Shown here: positions 1 to 10,049 of the stretch, piece by piece | Layout of the letters: each line of letters starts with the position of its first letter | How positions within the stretch are numbered: position 1 is the first letter of the stretch | Translations under genes and position numbers: made by a program | The notes under the pieces: model-generated | Database searches by the model: none | Told to the model about the DNA's origin: nothing | The model's input: the letters and a program-made list of their open reading frames with translations, nothing else | Source of the DNA: Citrus sinensis | Taxonomy: Eukaryota; Streptophyta; Magnoliopsida; Sapindales; Rutaceae | Assembly: GCF_022201045.2 (NCBI RefSeq) | Contig: NC_068564.1 | Span: 23,093,001 to 23,157,000 of the forward strand | Direction of reading: 5' to 3' | Length of the DNA: 64,000 nt

Positions 1-89
1 AAACAACAAGCAATCCCTTGATTATGAAATTGGAGTCCTCTTCTCATTTGAGCTTTGCATAAACCTTTACCGTCAAAGTTGTTCTCCAT
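1..89 (-). CDS. possible 5' end of a host gene leaving the window
   Basis: On the minus strand an ATG at 89-87 opens a frame of 29 codons that reaches the window edge without a stop, beginning MENNFDGKGLCKAQ. A TATA-like sequence (TATAAAGA read on minus, about 180-173) lies some 85 bp upstream, a plausible promoter-to-start distance for a plant gene, and a CACGTG G-box sits at 122-127 in what would be the leader. The protein is not recognised. A 29-codon open frame is not rare by chance, so the call rests mainly on the promoter spacing and is weak. Confidence 0.25.
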   Translation of the reverse strand, partial: MENNFDGKGLCKAQMRRGLQFHNQGIACC

Positions 90-640
90 AAAATCAATCA
101 AGCATAATTTTGAGAGAATCACGTGCGCAGCAAGCAAAAGGCAGCTGCCCCTTTTTCCTCTTTGTGCCATCTTTATAAAAAGGCTCTTTAGTATGCATTA
201 CGCAAGTTGGGTTTGTTAACAACTTAAAACGACGAAACGACGAGTTTCAAAGTTCGCTATGGGTGATGGTGATCGACATCACTGTCAGTTACTCAGTTAT
301 ATCGAGCTTCTGTATCAGCCTTTTTTATTCTATCCCTTATGGCCTATATACGGCGCCGGTCTCATTGAACAAGAAGATAATTTTTTGGCCGTTAGCTTCA
401 AAGTCCAAACGTCCATTTTAGTTTTCAAACAAGAAGATAATTCACAGTTATGCATACTTTTCTTTGCATTATTGATCATGATGTCAGAGTAGATATTTTT
501 AATGCCAGCAGTGCTACAATACTGGATAATTTGCCCCAACTGGTGTCCGAACAGACACAGCCAAAATGACGTCGTTTTCATGCTTACTCTGACACCTCTT
601 TAGACATAAATATCAACAAGTAAAAATTTTTTAAAATTTA

Positions 641-826
641 CCAAACGGTTGTGGCTCAGTTGGCAACGCAGGCTGGGTAAGTGGGAAGAGCTCTCGGGTT
701 CGATCCCTACTAAACACACTATTTGGGAGGGATAAAGAGCCTTAACTGTGACTACACTCCGAATCCGAATTAGTCGGGGCCCAATGCGGTCGCCGGAAAT
801 CGGGTGGTTTAAACCAAAAAAAAAAA
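641..826 (+). mobile_element. tRNA-derived SINE with intact 13-bp target duplications
   Basis: The head has an RNA polymerase III A box (TGGCTCAGTTGG, about 652-663) and a B box (GGTTCGATCCC, about 698-708), spaced as in a tRNA. A non-tRNA body follows, and the element ends in an A-rich tail. The 13-bp sequence TTTTTAAAATTTA flanks it on both sides (628-640 and 827-839), as expected of target-primed reverse transcription. The element has no coding capacity and depends on a LINE. The clean duplication and undamaged boxes suggest a fairly recent insertion. Confidence 0.85.
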
Positions 827-836
827 TTTTTAAAAT

Positions 837-856
837 TTATTATTATTATTATTATT
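837..856. repeat. TTA microsatellite
   Basis: A short run of TTA units directly follows the right target duplication of the SINE. It may have grown from the A/T-rich duplicated site. Confidence 0.6.
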
Positions 857-1046
857 TAAAAAATTTAGAAAGATGTTCAAGAGCAATTATTAATCATAAC
901 CGATAGGGCTCTTTGAACATATTTTATTTATAATCTGATAGGGATCCAAGTACATCTTCTATATACATTTATAGAATAATCAATTTGTCAGTTACATTCA
1001 CATTGAAAAATTAAGTTCAAATATTTTTCTTCTTTAAGATGCTCCA

Positions 1047-1206
1047 TGTTGAGTGTTAGAAAATATATATTTATAAAGAAGAAAATCATTATTTTACACT
1101 TCAAGTTTTATTAACACCCATACTTTTATGTATTTAAGTTTTTTGTCATTTAATTATTTGTGTTGTATTATAATTAAGTATTTTAGGGGCATCATAGTCA
1201 TTTCAC
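1047..1206 (+). repeat. truncated 5' LTR of Athila-1
   Basis: This matches the first 160 bp or so of the 3' LTR (from 7074), including the start TGTTGAGTGTTAG and the run ending GGGGCATCATAGTCATTTC. At about 1206-1210 it passes directly into internal RNase H sequence. The remaining 1.2 kb of the LTR is absent. Confidence 0.9.
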
Positions 1207-1560
1207 AATGAACTCCCCATGTTATTTATTATGCTAGTATGACATTGAATGATGCACAGTTGAACTATTCAACTACTGAAAAAGAAATGCTAGCAGTAGT
1301 GTTTGCATTAGAAAAATTTCAATCTTATCTCATTGGTTGTAAAATAATTATATTCACGGATCATGCTGCTCTTAAATATCTTCTCACAAGAAAGATGCAA
1401 AAGCTAGACTAATTCGTTGGGTGTTACTTTTACAGGAATTCGACTTGAAATTTAAAGATAAGAAAGACACAGAAAATGTTGTGGCAGACCATCTCTCTCG
1501 TCTCTATTTTGACACAATTACAGAACTATTAACATTGAATGAGTCATTCCCAGATGAATA
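1207..1560 (+). pseudogene. RNase H remnant of Athila-1
   Basis: The frame from about 1226 reads [20 protein letters not shown] and continues to a [10 protein letters not shown] block, as in Ty3/gypsy RNase H. It aligns with the same domain of the right-hand Athila element (about 63690-63990). One base is missing near 1390 relative to that copy (ACAAGAAAGATG against ACAAAGAAAGATG), which shifts the frame before the end of the domain. The first half of RNase H, with its leading catalytic Asp, was lost in the LTR fusion. Confidence 0.85.
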
Positions 1561-1565
1561 ATTAA

Positions 1566-2664
1566 TGAGTGTGGAAGTATTACCATGGTATGCTGATATC
1601 GTTAATTATCTTGTTACATGTCAACTTCCAGAGCATTGGTCAACTATATTTCGAGACGCTTATACTTTATGTTCTTCATGTGATAGGTGTCAACGAACGG
1701 GGGCATTACATGAAGGAATATGATGTCACTAAATCTAATTTTAGTGGTTGAGATTTTTTATGTATGTGATATCGACTTCATGAGACCATTTCCTCATTCT
1801 TTCGGCCATCAATACATATTGGTTGCTGTTAACTACGTATCAAAATGGGTAGAAGCAATTCCATGTAGAACCAATGATCACAAGGTGGTGATAGGATTTT
1901 TGAAAAGTAACATTGTTTCACGCTTTGGATTCCATCGAGCGATAATCAGTGATGGTGGTACTCACTTTGGTAACAAAGTATTCAAAGCTCTTTTGACAAA
2001 GTATTCAATCACTCACAAAGTGGCGATCCCATATCATCCGCAAACCAGTGGCCAAGTTGAGATCTACAATCGAGAAATAAAGCACATATTAGAAAAGACG
2101 GTGAGACCATACAAAAAAGATTGGTTATTAAGACTTGATGATGTATTATGGGCATATAGAACGACTTTCAAGACCCCGATTGGGATGTCACCCTACATGC
2201 TAGTGTATGGAAAAGCTTGCCACCTACTTATGGAACTCGAGCATCCTGCATATTGGGCCATCAAGAAATTCAAATTTGACATGCAGCAAGCTAGCTCAGA
2301 AAGAAAATTACAACTGGCAGAACTTAAAGAAATTCGCAATGATGCATACGAAAATGCCAAAATTTATAAACAGCGAATGAAAGTCTTCTATGACAAGCAA
2401 ATTATGAGAAAATCTTTCACTCTAAGTCAGAAAGTGCTTTTATTCAATTCTCGCTTGCACCTATTCCCAGGTAAGTTACGCTCTCGTTGGCCTGGCTCCT
2501 TTATTGTTCATACTGTTTTTCCACATGGGGTAATTGAAATTAAGGACCCAAAGAACGGTATCACATTTAAAGTTAATGGTCAAATATTAAAGCCATATCT
2601 AGAGTACCAACCACATAGAGAGGATACCGAAATAAATTTGAGTGACCCACCATATTTGAATTGA
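1566..2664 (+). pseudogene. integrase of Athila-1, core domain largely intact
   Basis: The zinc-binding N-terminal part is damaged: the CSSCDRCQRTG segment (about 1674-1706) survives, but the His pair region before it is shortened and the frame changes near 1720. The frame to 2664 then holds the DDE core. The first Asp is in [10 protein letters not shown], the second in [12 protein letters not shown] and the Glu in TSGQVEIYN. The C-terminal part carries the [11 protein letters not shown] and ILKPYLE segments typical of Athila/Tat integrases. The enzyme would insert element cDNA into the host genome, but the frame break and the loss of upstream pol rule out function. Confidence 0.88.
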
Positions 2665-2796
2665 GTTTTTTTTCTTTCTTTTCGGTGATTTGATTTTTCT
2701 TTCTTTCTTTCTTTTTATTATTCTTTTGCTAATTGAAATTATTTTTGCATAAGTGTGTTTGTTTAACCATTAAGTTTTCTCTTATCATTGTTAATC

Positions 2797-3030
2797 ATGA
2801 GTACCATAGCTAAACAGTTCCTCCTGAACATTTTTAAACCACTTCAACGTGAAAAATCTCATTTCAAAAGACAGATTCGATTTTGTAAAACACATCGTAT
2901 TTGGGCTCTGCAACCACCAGAGTTAGTATTCTATGTTGAGGATTTAGAAAGCCAACTCACAGACATTGAGAGAAGTGTCTACAACATCCAGTTGGAGCTT
3001 GAGGTAAATTCAATAAGAGGACGATTTTAA
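2797..3030 (+). CDS. unrecognised small ORF 3' of integrase in Athila-1
   Basis: The ATG at 2797 opens 77 codons beginning MSTIAKQFLLNIFKPLQREK and ending NSIRGRF. The second half (YVEDLESQLTDIERSVYNIQ) has a heptad-like pattern compatible with a short coiled coil. It sits where Athila elements often carry an env-like or accessory ORF, but no signal peptide or membrane segment is visible. Function unknown. Confidence 0.4.
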   Translation: MSTIAKQFLLNIFKPLQREKSHFKRQIRFCKTHRIWALQPPELVFYVEDLESQLTDIERSVYNIQLELEVNSIRGRF

Positions 3031-3267
3031 TTTTCTTTGTGTGTTTTAATTTATTTTTCTCTTTGTGTGCTTTAGTTTGTTACCCCGGTGAAGTGGCGGA
3101 TAATGGTACTCCGTGACAATCAAGTCGGTTACTTCAGTTTCCCATAATAACTAATATTCTGGGGCGAAGGTATGGACATAAATGAGATTCTAGCAAAGCT
3201 TCACAATCGATTCCCTTCACTTCCTTAGAATGCCCTCCTTACAATCTATAAAACTCGGTCCGAACGT

Positions 3268-3630
3268 ATGCGATTGCTCATGAGGAATAACATACCTGCT
3301 GACATCCGTTGGTTAATCGAGGTTAAAGTACGATTGGCAGGTGAGTTATCTCCAAAATTTATTGCATACATGCCTGGTTATGGTAGGGGAAAGTATGCAA
3401 GAAAACGAAGAGCTCGAAGAATTTTTGTTACTTGTCATAAATGTGCCAGAATGAGATACAATAAAAACAAATGTTCTTTAGGAATAGTGTCTGATAATAG
3501 GAAAGATAAGATTCAATTCATTAGGGATGGCTTGAATAAGGAGTTATTGGATGATATCCTTTTGTCTCTTGAAACGCATCCCAGTAGATATGTGCAAGGA
3601 GCGATTCTCCAGTTATGGTCATTATTCTAG
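3268..3630 (+). CDS. unrecognised basic ORF with a possible Cys/His cluster in Athila-1
   Basis: There are 120 codons from the ATG at 3268. The protein is basic in the middle (GRGKYARKRRARR), followed by FVTCHKCARMRYNKNKC, which has three Cys and one His and could be a degenerate zinc-binding motif. Spaced between integrase and the LOG-like sequence, it belongs to the accessory cargo of the element. I do not recognise the family. Whether it begins at 3268 or is part of a broken longer frame that started upstream cannot be decided. Confidence 0.35.
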   Translation: MRLLMRNNIPADIRWLIEVKVRLAGELSPKFIAYMPGYGRGKYARKRRARRIFVTCHKCARMRYNKNKCSLGIVSDNRKDKIQFIRDGLNKELLDDILLSLETHPSRYVQGAILQLWSLF

Positions 3631-3773
3631 AAAGAGAATCGCTCACAAATTGTTAAGATAACTTGAGAATCGTTCCTTGCACATATCCCAGTGAATGCTC
3701 TTTCACTGTCACCAAGATTCTTAAATATGACTTTTTGTTAAGCACTCACAAATTATTTTTGAGAAATATTCCA

Positions 3774-4327
3774 ATGGCAGCTACTCCCAATAGACAATTC
3801 AAGAACATTTGTGTGCTTTCTGGATTTAACTATTGCAAATATAAAGAGTTCGTTGAGGCAGCCATAGATCTTGGTTGAAGCATAGTAGAGAGAAAATTAC
3901 ACTTGGTGTATGGAGGAGGTAACCGAGGATTATTAAAATTGGTCTCAGAAGCTGTTTTTGTCAAAGGAAGTCAAGTGTTAGGCATCATTCCAACCCACCG
4001 ACTGGAGAAGAGTTAGTCGTCTCAGGTATGCAAGAAAGAATAACTGAAATGCTTAATCATACTGATACTTTTATTCTTCTTCCAGGAGATTTTGCAACAC
4101 TAGAGGCATTTATCCCACTAGCATCTTGGGCCCATCTGCATATTCACCAGAAACCCATCGGTTTGTTAAATGTCAATAATTTTTATGATGGCTTTATCAC
4201 ATTTCTTAATCATGCAATAAAAAACTATTTCATTCCTTCCACAGCAAAAAAGCTTTTTATTTGTGCTCACACTGCTAATGAGCTACTTGATCTGTTACAA
4301 GCTTATAAACCGGATCCAGACCCCTAG
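3774..4327 (+). pseudogene. LONELY GUY (LOG)-like cytokinin riboside 5'-monophosphate phosphoribohydrolase, intronless copy carried by Athila-1
   Basis: LOG enzymes release active cytokinin bases from their nucleoside 5'-monophosphates. The frame from ATG 3774 starts with a LOG-like first strand (FKNICVLSGFNYCKYKEFVE) and, after a TGA near 3876, continues as LHLVYGGGNRGLLKLVSEAV and GSQVLGIIPTHR. A stop and frame change near 4015 lead to the second half at 4028 (MQERITEMLNHTDTFILLPG), with SWAHLHIHQKPIGLLNV and a family-like C-terminus. The order matches the whole LOG fold over about 185 residues. The family's PGGxGTxxE motif reads PGDFATLEA, so key Gly and Glu positions are altered. Plant LOG genes have several introns and this copy has none, so it probably came through RNA. 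It lies inside the element, between integrase and the 3' LTR. Inactive as an enzyme. Confidence 0.85.
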
Positions 4328-7073
4328 ACCTTGGTGTTGGAGCATCCAAATAATAACGGTAACAGTAGCCACAGTAAGAAGTACAAATTAGATTTAACTC
4401 TCTGCCTGTAAATATTTTCTTCTGTGTTGCACCACCCAGGTGATGTCTTCTAAACTCTACTTTTTTCCTTTAAAACATTGAGGACAATGTTTCGTTCTGG
4501 TTGGGGGTAAGGAATAGTCGACAATTGTGGAATCTTGTTTAAATTTTTACTAATTTTTTGTTATAGAAACTAACTGTTACTAGCTTTTTATGTTGAAGAT
4601 GATTGAATATGGAGTATAGTTACTCTAGAAACACATCTTCTTCGTTAAAAAAAAAAACAAAAAAAAATTTCAGATATTTTCTTTTTCTTTATTAATTTTT
4701 TTTACAATCATTTTTTTTCTTTATAATTTCTCCTTTATAAATATACACTTTCAAATTTTTTGAGTCGAAGATAGCTGAATATGGAGTGTAGTACCTCTAG
4801 AAATGCATCTTCTTAGTTAAAAAAAAAAAATTCTTTTTCTATCATTTTAAGTGTAACTTTTCTAATTAGTTTTTCTGCATTATTTTCGTATTTCTGCATG
4901 CATATTTTCCTTTCATGTTTAGAATAGGTTGGGAGGTAAAATGTTGTTTTAAAAAAAAAATTGTGTGATTTGTTTTAACATTGGATGACATGATGAATTT
5001 CAAATTTTAGTATTTGTATTATCTTTGGTCTTAAGTGATGTTACGCTATGTTTGCTACTCTACATGTTGATGTCGGAGACAAATATGAGTTGCTTGAAGG
5101 AATGAACATGTCATCATAAGTACCAAGTGAGTTTTTGAGCCTATTATTTTTCTTGGAGAGTAACTCGTTTGTCCATTCTTTATACAACTTAGCAGTTTAT
5201 TATTTTATACACGATCTCTAGATTTCTTTTGAGTTAACCCTAAAAAAAAAATTGTAAAATTAAAAAAAATGTATGTTGCTACATTTGGAGGCCTATCTAA
5301 CTAGTAGATATGGAAGATTATTTAGATCCCTAAAAGACGATGGAAATGCCATGTTTGATCCGTTTGAGCCTTTCTAGCCATCCCTTTTGTGAAATATCCA
5401 TAGTTAACCCTTTAAAAAAAAGTATTTTCTTTGTCAAACTTATCATCTTGACCCACTCCGATTTGGAGTATTACCCGATATCTTACAAGTTCCATCACCT
5501 ATTTATGTTTGAGAAGAATGTTAATAATTATTTTGTTCAGTGAAGTTGTGCCAAACAAAAAAAAAATTGTTGTTAAAAAAAAATAATAGGTGAAATCCAT
5601 CTTGCAAGTTCCAAAAAAAATAAAAAATAAAAAATCTCTATATTTTTCTCAAACATACACTTTGTTTTCCTTATTTTTCCTTCTTTGTTAGCCATGTCCC
5701 TAACCTACGTTACATCCTAATAAAAGTCCTTAATTTTAGGGAACTATAGTATGAAGTAGAAGCTAGTTATATGGGCTAAAAAATTGTAGTGGTGCATAAA
5801 AAAATAATAAATCAATAAATTTGGTTGACTAGCATTTTTATTTGACTTGAGATCTTATTATTTCTAAGCTGAGGGCATATTTCTTTCATCTTGGTGAGAG
5901 CATGTGACATCACTTCTTTATTATTTTCTCTCAATTACCATTCATTGGAGTGACTATTTTTATTGGGTTTAATGCTGCGTTTACTTTTTGGATTGGAGTG
6001 GGAATCCTGAGGAGTGAGAATCCTTGGATTAGAAGTGTGGAGTGGGAGTGGGAGTATGGTGTTTATTTAGACTAAATGAAAGTATGGATTGTCAATTAGA
6101 ATCCCAATTATTTGTTTACTTTGTCTTGGATTGGGAGTAAATTGTTTTAAATTATAATTTTATCCTTATGTACAGAATTATAATTTGTAATTAAAAAATT
6201 AATAAAAAATATATTTGGAAAATAAAATAAATATTTTATTATATTTATAAATTAATAATAATTACTAATATTCTTAATTATGTAAATCATAATTTTTATT
6301 AATTTAAATTTAAATTATGTGAATAAAAATTATTAATAATAGCAACACAAATGAAATATTATCATTGATAATATAGTACAAAATTAATATTTTTTTAGAA
6401 TAAAATATTTATTATTATTAATTAAATAAATAATTAATATTTATTAAAATTAATGTTTAATATTATTAATTTAAATATAATATTTATTTATTTTATTTTA
6501 TTAAATTTAATAAAATAAACATGATATAATTATTATTTTTAATAAATATGATATTATTTATTTTATTAAATATTATTTATTTATTTTAATTTTAATTATA
6601 AGGATAAAATGGGAAGAGGGGGGAGTGGATTCCCACTCCCACCTCCCTCCATGGGAGTGGGAATCCCACTCCCCACTCCAAAATTGAGTGGGACCCACGG
6701 ATTCCCACTCCCACTCCCCCCTTTTTTAAGGTAAGTAAACGCTGGAGTGGGAGGAATCCACACTTCACACTCCCACTCCAGCAAGTAAACACTACCTAAT
6801 TTCTTTGTGAGACTGTCACTACTTTCAGTGAGATTTTGAGGTTTGACATGTCATTCTTGAAAGTAGTTATGACAAAGTTCACTGGGCTGATTCATGTGGA
6901 TAGTTGATGTGGGTGTGATGTTTCTTTAGACTGGAGATAACGCTTATACTTTTATTTGCTTACTATCATTAGTCTGATTGAATAAACATGATTGTTAAAA
7001 AAAAATCATTTTGGATTTGAATTTTGTTTTCGCTTTATTTGCTAGGGACTAGGAATAAGCTGATTGTGGGGTG
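4328..7073 (+). other. long non-coding 3' region of Athila-1
   Basis: No convincing coding sequence is seen. A segment near 4470-4515 (ACATTGAGGACAATGT, then TTGGGGGTAAGG) matches the conserved pre-3'-LTR block that Athila-2 has at 43455-43500. Two related segments of about 55 bp occur at 4593-4646 and 4763-4817 (GAATATGGAGT...CTCTAGAAA...CATCTTCTT). Runs of A and T are frequent. The G-rich tract GATTGTGGGGTG at 7062-7073 just before the LTR is the likely polypurine tract. A MITE occupies 5973-6796. Confidence 0.6.
5973..6796. mobile_element. PIF/Harbinger-like (Tourist-type) MITE A nested in Athila-1
   Basis: The 824-bp element is flanked by TAA on both sides (5970-5972, 6797-6799). Its imperfect terminal inverted repeats are TGCTGCGTTTACTT at the left and, read inward from the right, GGTAGTGTTTACTT. 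The subterminal regions are inverted copies rich in GGAGTGGGA/TCCCACTCC, and the core is very A/T-rich and non-coding. TAA duplications and short GTTTAC-containing ends are typical of PIF/Harbinger derivatives. A relative lies at 54504-55446. It inserted after Athila-1 was in place. Confidence 0.82.
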
Positions 7074-8438
7074 TGTTGAATGTTAGAAAATATATATTTA
7101 TAAAGGAGAAAATTGTCATTTTATACTTCAAGTTTTGTTAACACCCTTACTTTTATGTATTTAAGCTTCTTGTCATTTAATTATGTGTGTTGTATTATAA
7201 TTAAGTATTTTATATATTTTAGGGGCATCATAGTCATTTCACAATGAACGAGAGATCAGACGGCAAAACGGACATCACTTTTGAACTTAGGACGATCGAA
7301 AATATTAGGAGGAGTATAAAAGAAAAAATGGCACTGTTCACATGTACGGTACTATTCACATGTACGATACTGTCTACGTTACTGTTCACGACACTGTTCA
7401 TATAGACGGATCGATGACGTGGCATTGACCGATGATGTGGCATTGACTGATGAGGTGTCACAATCTTGTTGGACTAAAATTCTTATGCACTGTTGATTGA
7501 TGATGTGGCAGCATGTTAGTGGACCAAAAATTATGCGTACGGTACATGCATATACACAGGATTATTTTCAACCAAACCGCATTACTGTTCAAGCCGGGTC
7601 AAACCGTGTCACTGTTCAAACAGCGTGGTCAAACCGCGTACTGTTGACGGATGACATGGCGTAATCATGAGCGTCCAAACTGTTTTTAATCCGATGACTA
7701 TAATTTACTCAATGTATCTATAGAAAAGGGGCCCCCCCCCCCCCCCCTCCAATTGGATATTATGAATCCATTTTTTGACTCCATTTTCTGTAATTCCTTC
7801 TCTATCTTGTATTTTCTACGTATTTTAATAAATTCTCATTTTGCCCCTAGTTCAATTATGAGTAGTTAATTTTCTTTCAAGTTTGGGTTGAAGGTGAAGT
7901 CTTCTTTCAAGTTTGGGTTGAAGGTGAAGTCTCAACATGTGTCATGGGCTTTATTTGGTAAATTTATTTTCTCTTCCCCTCTAATTTTTGTGGATGTTTT
8001 GACTTCTCGTCGACAAATAATAATAATCTTGTCTAGATACTGTCTTGATTTCACCGGCTCCCTAGTACAAGGTTATTATTATTTGGCACGATAAGCCCTT
8101 AGCACCAAATTGATTAGAGTGTGGTTCGTGAGGTGTGGATTCCCCCTTCATGATTTAATTGGCATTAATAAGGAATATTTAGCCTATGATACATGTTGAT
8201 ACGGATCCAGATACCCAAGTACGTCATTTCAATAGATTTCTCTTCAATTTATTCTCGCCATTTCAATTCCAATTTTAGGATAATCTAAATCACTTTCACC
8301 AAAAATCCAACTACCCTCATACAAAATTAATTCTACATACAATTAGAATCAACCTCCTCGTGGGATCGACACTCGTCACCATTAATCTATTCTACAATAG
8401 ATTCGTGCACTTGCGAGTTCAATAAAATTTGCACAACA
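7074..8438 (+). repeat. complete 3' LTR of Athila-1 (1365 bp)
   Basis: It begins TGTTGAATGTTAG and ends GCACAACA just before the CTCCA duplication. It is colinear with the LTR at 58254-59582. The U3 part holds clustered ACTGTTCAC repeats (about 7327-7400) and TGACGTGGC/TGATGTGGC repeats (7414-7512); only one ACGTGGC (7417-7423) is unmutated. A TATCTATAGAAAAGG TATA-like segment near 7717 is followed by a C run (7731-7747). A 32-bp segment (TTTCTTTCAAGTTTGGGTTGAAGGTGAAGTC) is duplicated in tandem at about 7870-7930. Confidence 0.9.
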
Positions 8439-10049
8439 CTCCATTGATCAATTTATTAATTAAGCTTTGGTCTTAAGGCCCTCTTATATATCCATCACAT
8501 GCCCTTTAATGTTAGAGGAATATTTTTATATCTTAATGAAATCGATAAAAATGTTTATAAATCAGTTGATAGCTGTTCAAGCTTCTTCTTCAGAATAATG
8601 ATGATGATGATGATGATGATAAGAAGAAGAAAAAGAAGAAGAAGAAGCTTCGTATTTCTTGAAATATAATCAAGGAACAATTATTTGTAGCCTGTTAATA
8701 CATTCTCTTGCTTCCTCCACAAGAAACAGAAAGAGCCCAAGATATGTAATTTTATCTACCAATAAGTCTCCCCTTTTAACTGCAATTTGCATCACATTCC
8801 TCTCCCAAGATCATTAATATTTTATAACATATTAATTTTTTTTTATCACAAATACCTTTGCATGTAATATTAAAAATCTGCAATTTGTAATATTTTATAA
8901 GCATACATCTGCTACTTATTTAAAAATCTTTGGTATCAATAAGTGTTGAACCTCATGAACGTTTTAGAACAACTCAATACAGGTGCTTAGATCGTTCACC
9001 ATCTGGACAACACGTAAAGAATCCAACTCAATAATTAGCAAAGTCAAAGCAATTCCTCCAAAAAAAGTGGTATGTTCAATTAAGGTAAGTCTAATTTTTG
9101 TTTAAAATTATTGAAACGAGATACGTATAGAATTTTTTTTTTAATTTTTATCTTAATTTTTGCATATATGGGAAGTAACCCACCTCAATGTACTATAGTT
9201 TGTGACTCATCATTGAAAATTATAACTTCTAAAAGAAGAGAAAATTTATTTTTGCAAGACAGATTAAAAAATTCGAACTTTTGACTTCAATAATGAAGCA
9301 AGAATGTACTCACAGACCTCTACCTGGAGAGATCAATCTTAGTTTTCAATTGTACGGATCTCTTCAAGTTTTAATTGACCTCGATCTAAATTCCACATTG
9401 AGCAAAGTCATTTCATGTAACTACTTTTAAGATTCTGTTAAATTTTTATTTTATTTTATTTTTTATCTTAACCACAAGGTAGTCTTGAGTGGGTCCCAAC
9501 TGTAGAAAGTATTTTTAAGCCCATATCATAACTTAGACTAATCATCTCTCGCACTGGGTCCGACCGTAAAGAGAATTTTTTTTTTATTAAATTTTCTCAT
9601 TGTACAACAAACACAGACAAAACATGCGGAATCATACTAGTTCATGGCATTAAGACATAAAATGATCCTGGAAACTAATCACCGACACAAAAGACTTAAA
9701 AGCAACGAATAAATAAAACACTACGCATCACATGCACATGCATTAGTGCTCTCACTGTCTCAACTGTTATCCCTAACCTTACTCATTTTTCCGTACTTTA
9801 TAGGACGTGAAAAAAACGCGGCTTCATACAATATCCAATTGGGAGCTGGCTAAGTTACAGATTCTGTAACATACAGATCCAACTTAGCCAGCTCCTGATT
9901 GGTTAGCTAGCTACCAAAATTGTATTTCCTATTTTGACAAATTAAATCCGCCATGCATATGTATATTCACACACGAATCTCTTAATCCTCTTTTGGAAAA
10001 ATCATTCTAATGTCTAACATGCAATCACCGACAACCGCGTCACGAAAGT
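8439..10049. other. intergenic stretch without recognisable genes
   Basis: A/T-rich DNA between Athila-1 and the expansin promoter. It holds an ATG/GAT microsatellite running into an AAG microsatellite (8598-8648) flanked by complementary AAGCTTCTTCTTC and GAAGAAGCTT ends, and a hairpin at 9835-9902 annotated separately. No coding region was seen on either strand. Confidence 0.6.
9835..9902. repeat. near-perfect hairpin 280 bp upstream of the expansin start
   Basis: The arms 9835-9856 and 9881-9902 are complementary over 22 nt with two mismatches; the inner 15 (GGAGCTGGCTAAGTT) are perfect. Overlapping the left arm and loop is a second palindrome, GTTACAG-ATT-CTGTAAC (9854-9870). It could be a tiny foldback element or a structured transcribed element. 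Only the pairing is certain. Confidence 0.7.

Larger units (their letters stand above)
1047..8438 (+). mobile_element. Ty3/gypsy Athila-lineage retrotransposon, internally deleted (Athila-1)
   Basis: The ends are fixed by a 5-bp target duplication, CTCCA, at 1042-1046 and 8439-8443, and by TGTTG...CAACA LTR termini. The 3' LTR is complete (7074-8438). The 5' LTR keeps only its first 160 bp and is fused to the RNase H domain, so the primer site, gag, protease and RT are missing. RNase H and integrase remnants follow, then a long 3' region with two unrecognised ORFs and a LOG-like coding sequence. The lineage is assigned from near identity of the LTR and RNase H to the element at 58254, which has Athila-type gag and RT. 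It cannot move on its own. Confidence 0.93.

Noticed and set aside
259..581. short open frames on both strands
   Set aside because: Overlapping frames of about 80 codons without recognisable domains, codon bias or promoter.
650..720. tRNA gene
   Set aside because: A and B boxes are present, but the cloverleaf cannot be completed, and the sequence continues into a SINE body with an A-rich tail and target duplications.
6592..6792. two overlapping minus-strand frames in MITE A
   Set aside because: They come from the G-rich subterminal inverted repeats of the MITE.
7234..7461. His/Met/Ser repeated minus-strand frame
   Set aside because: A by-product of the U3 repeats (GATGACGTGGCATTG) in the Athila LTR; the equivalent LTR at 58254 does not keep it.
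7731..7747. C homopolymer as a functional element
   Set aside because: A length-unstable homopolymer; the related LTR at 58254 has only six Cs there.
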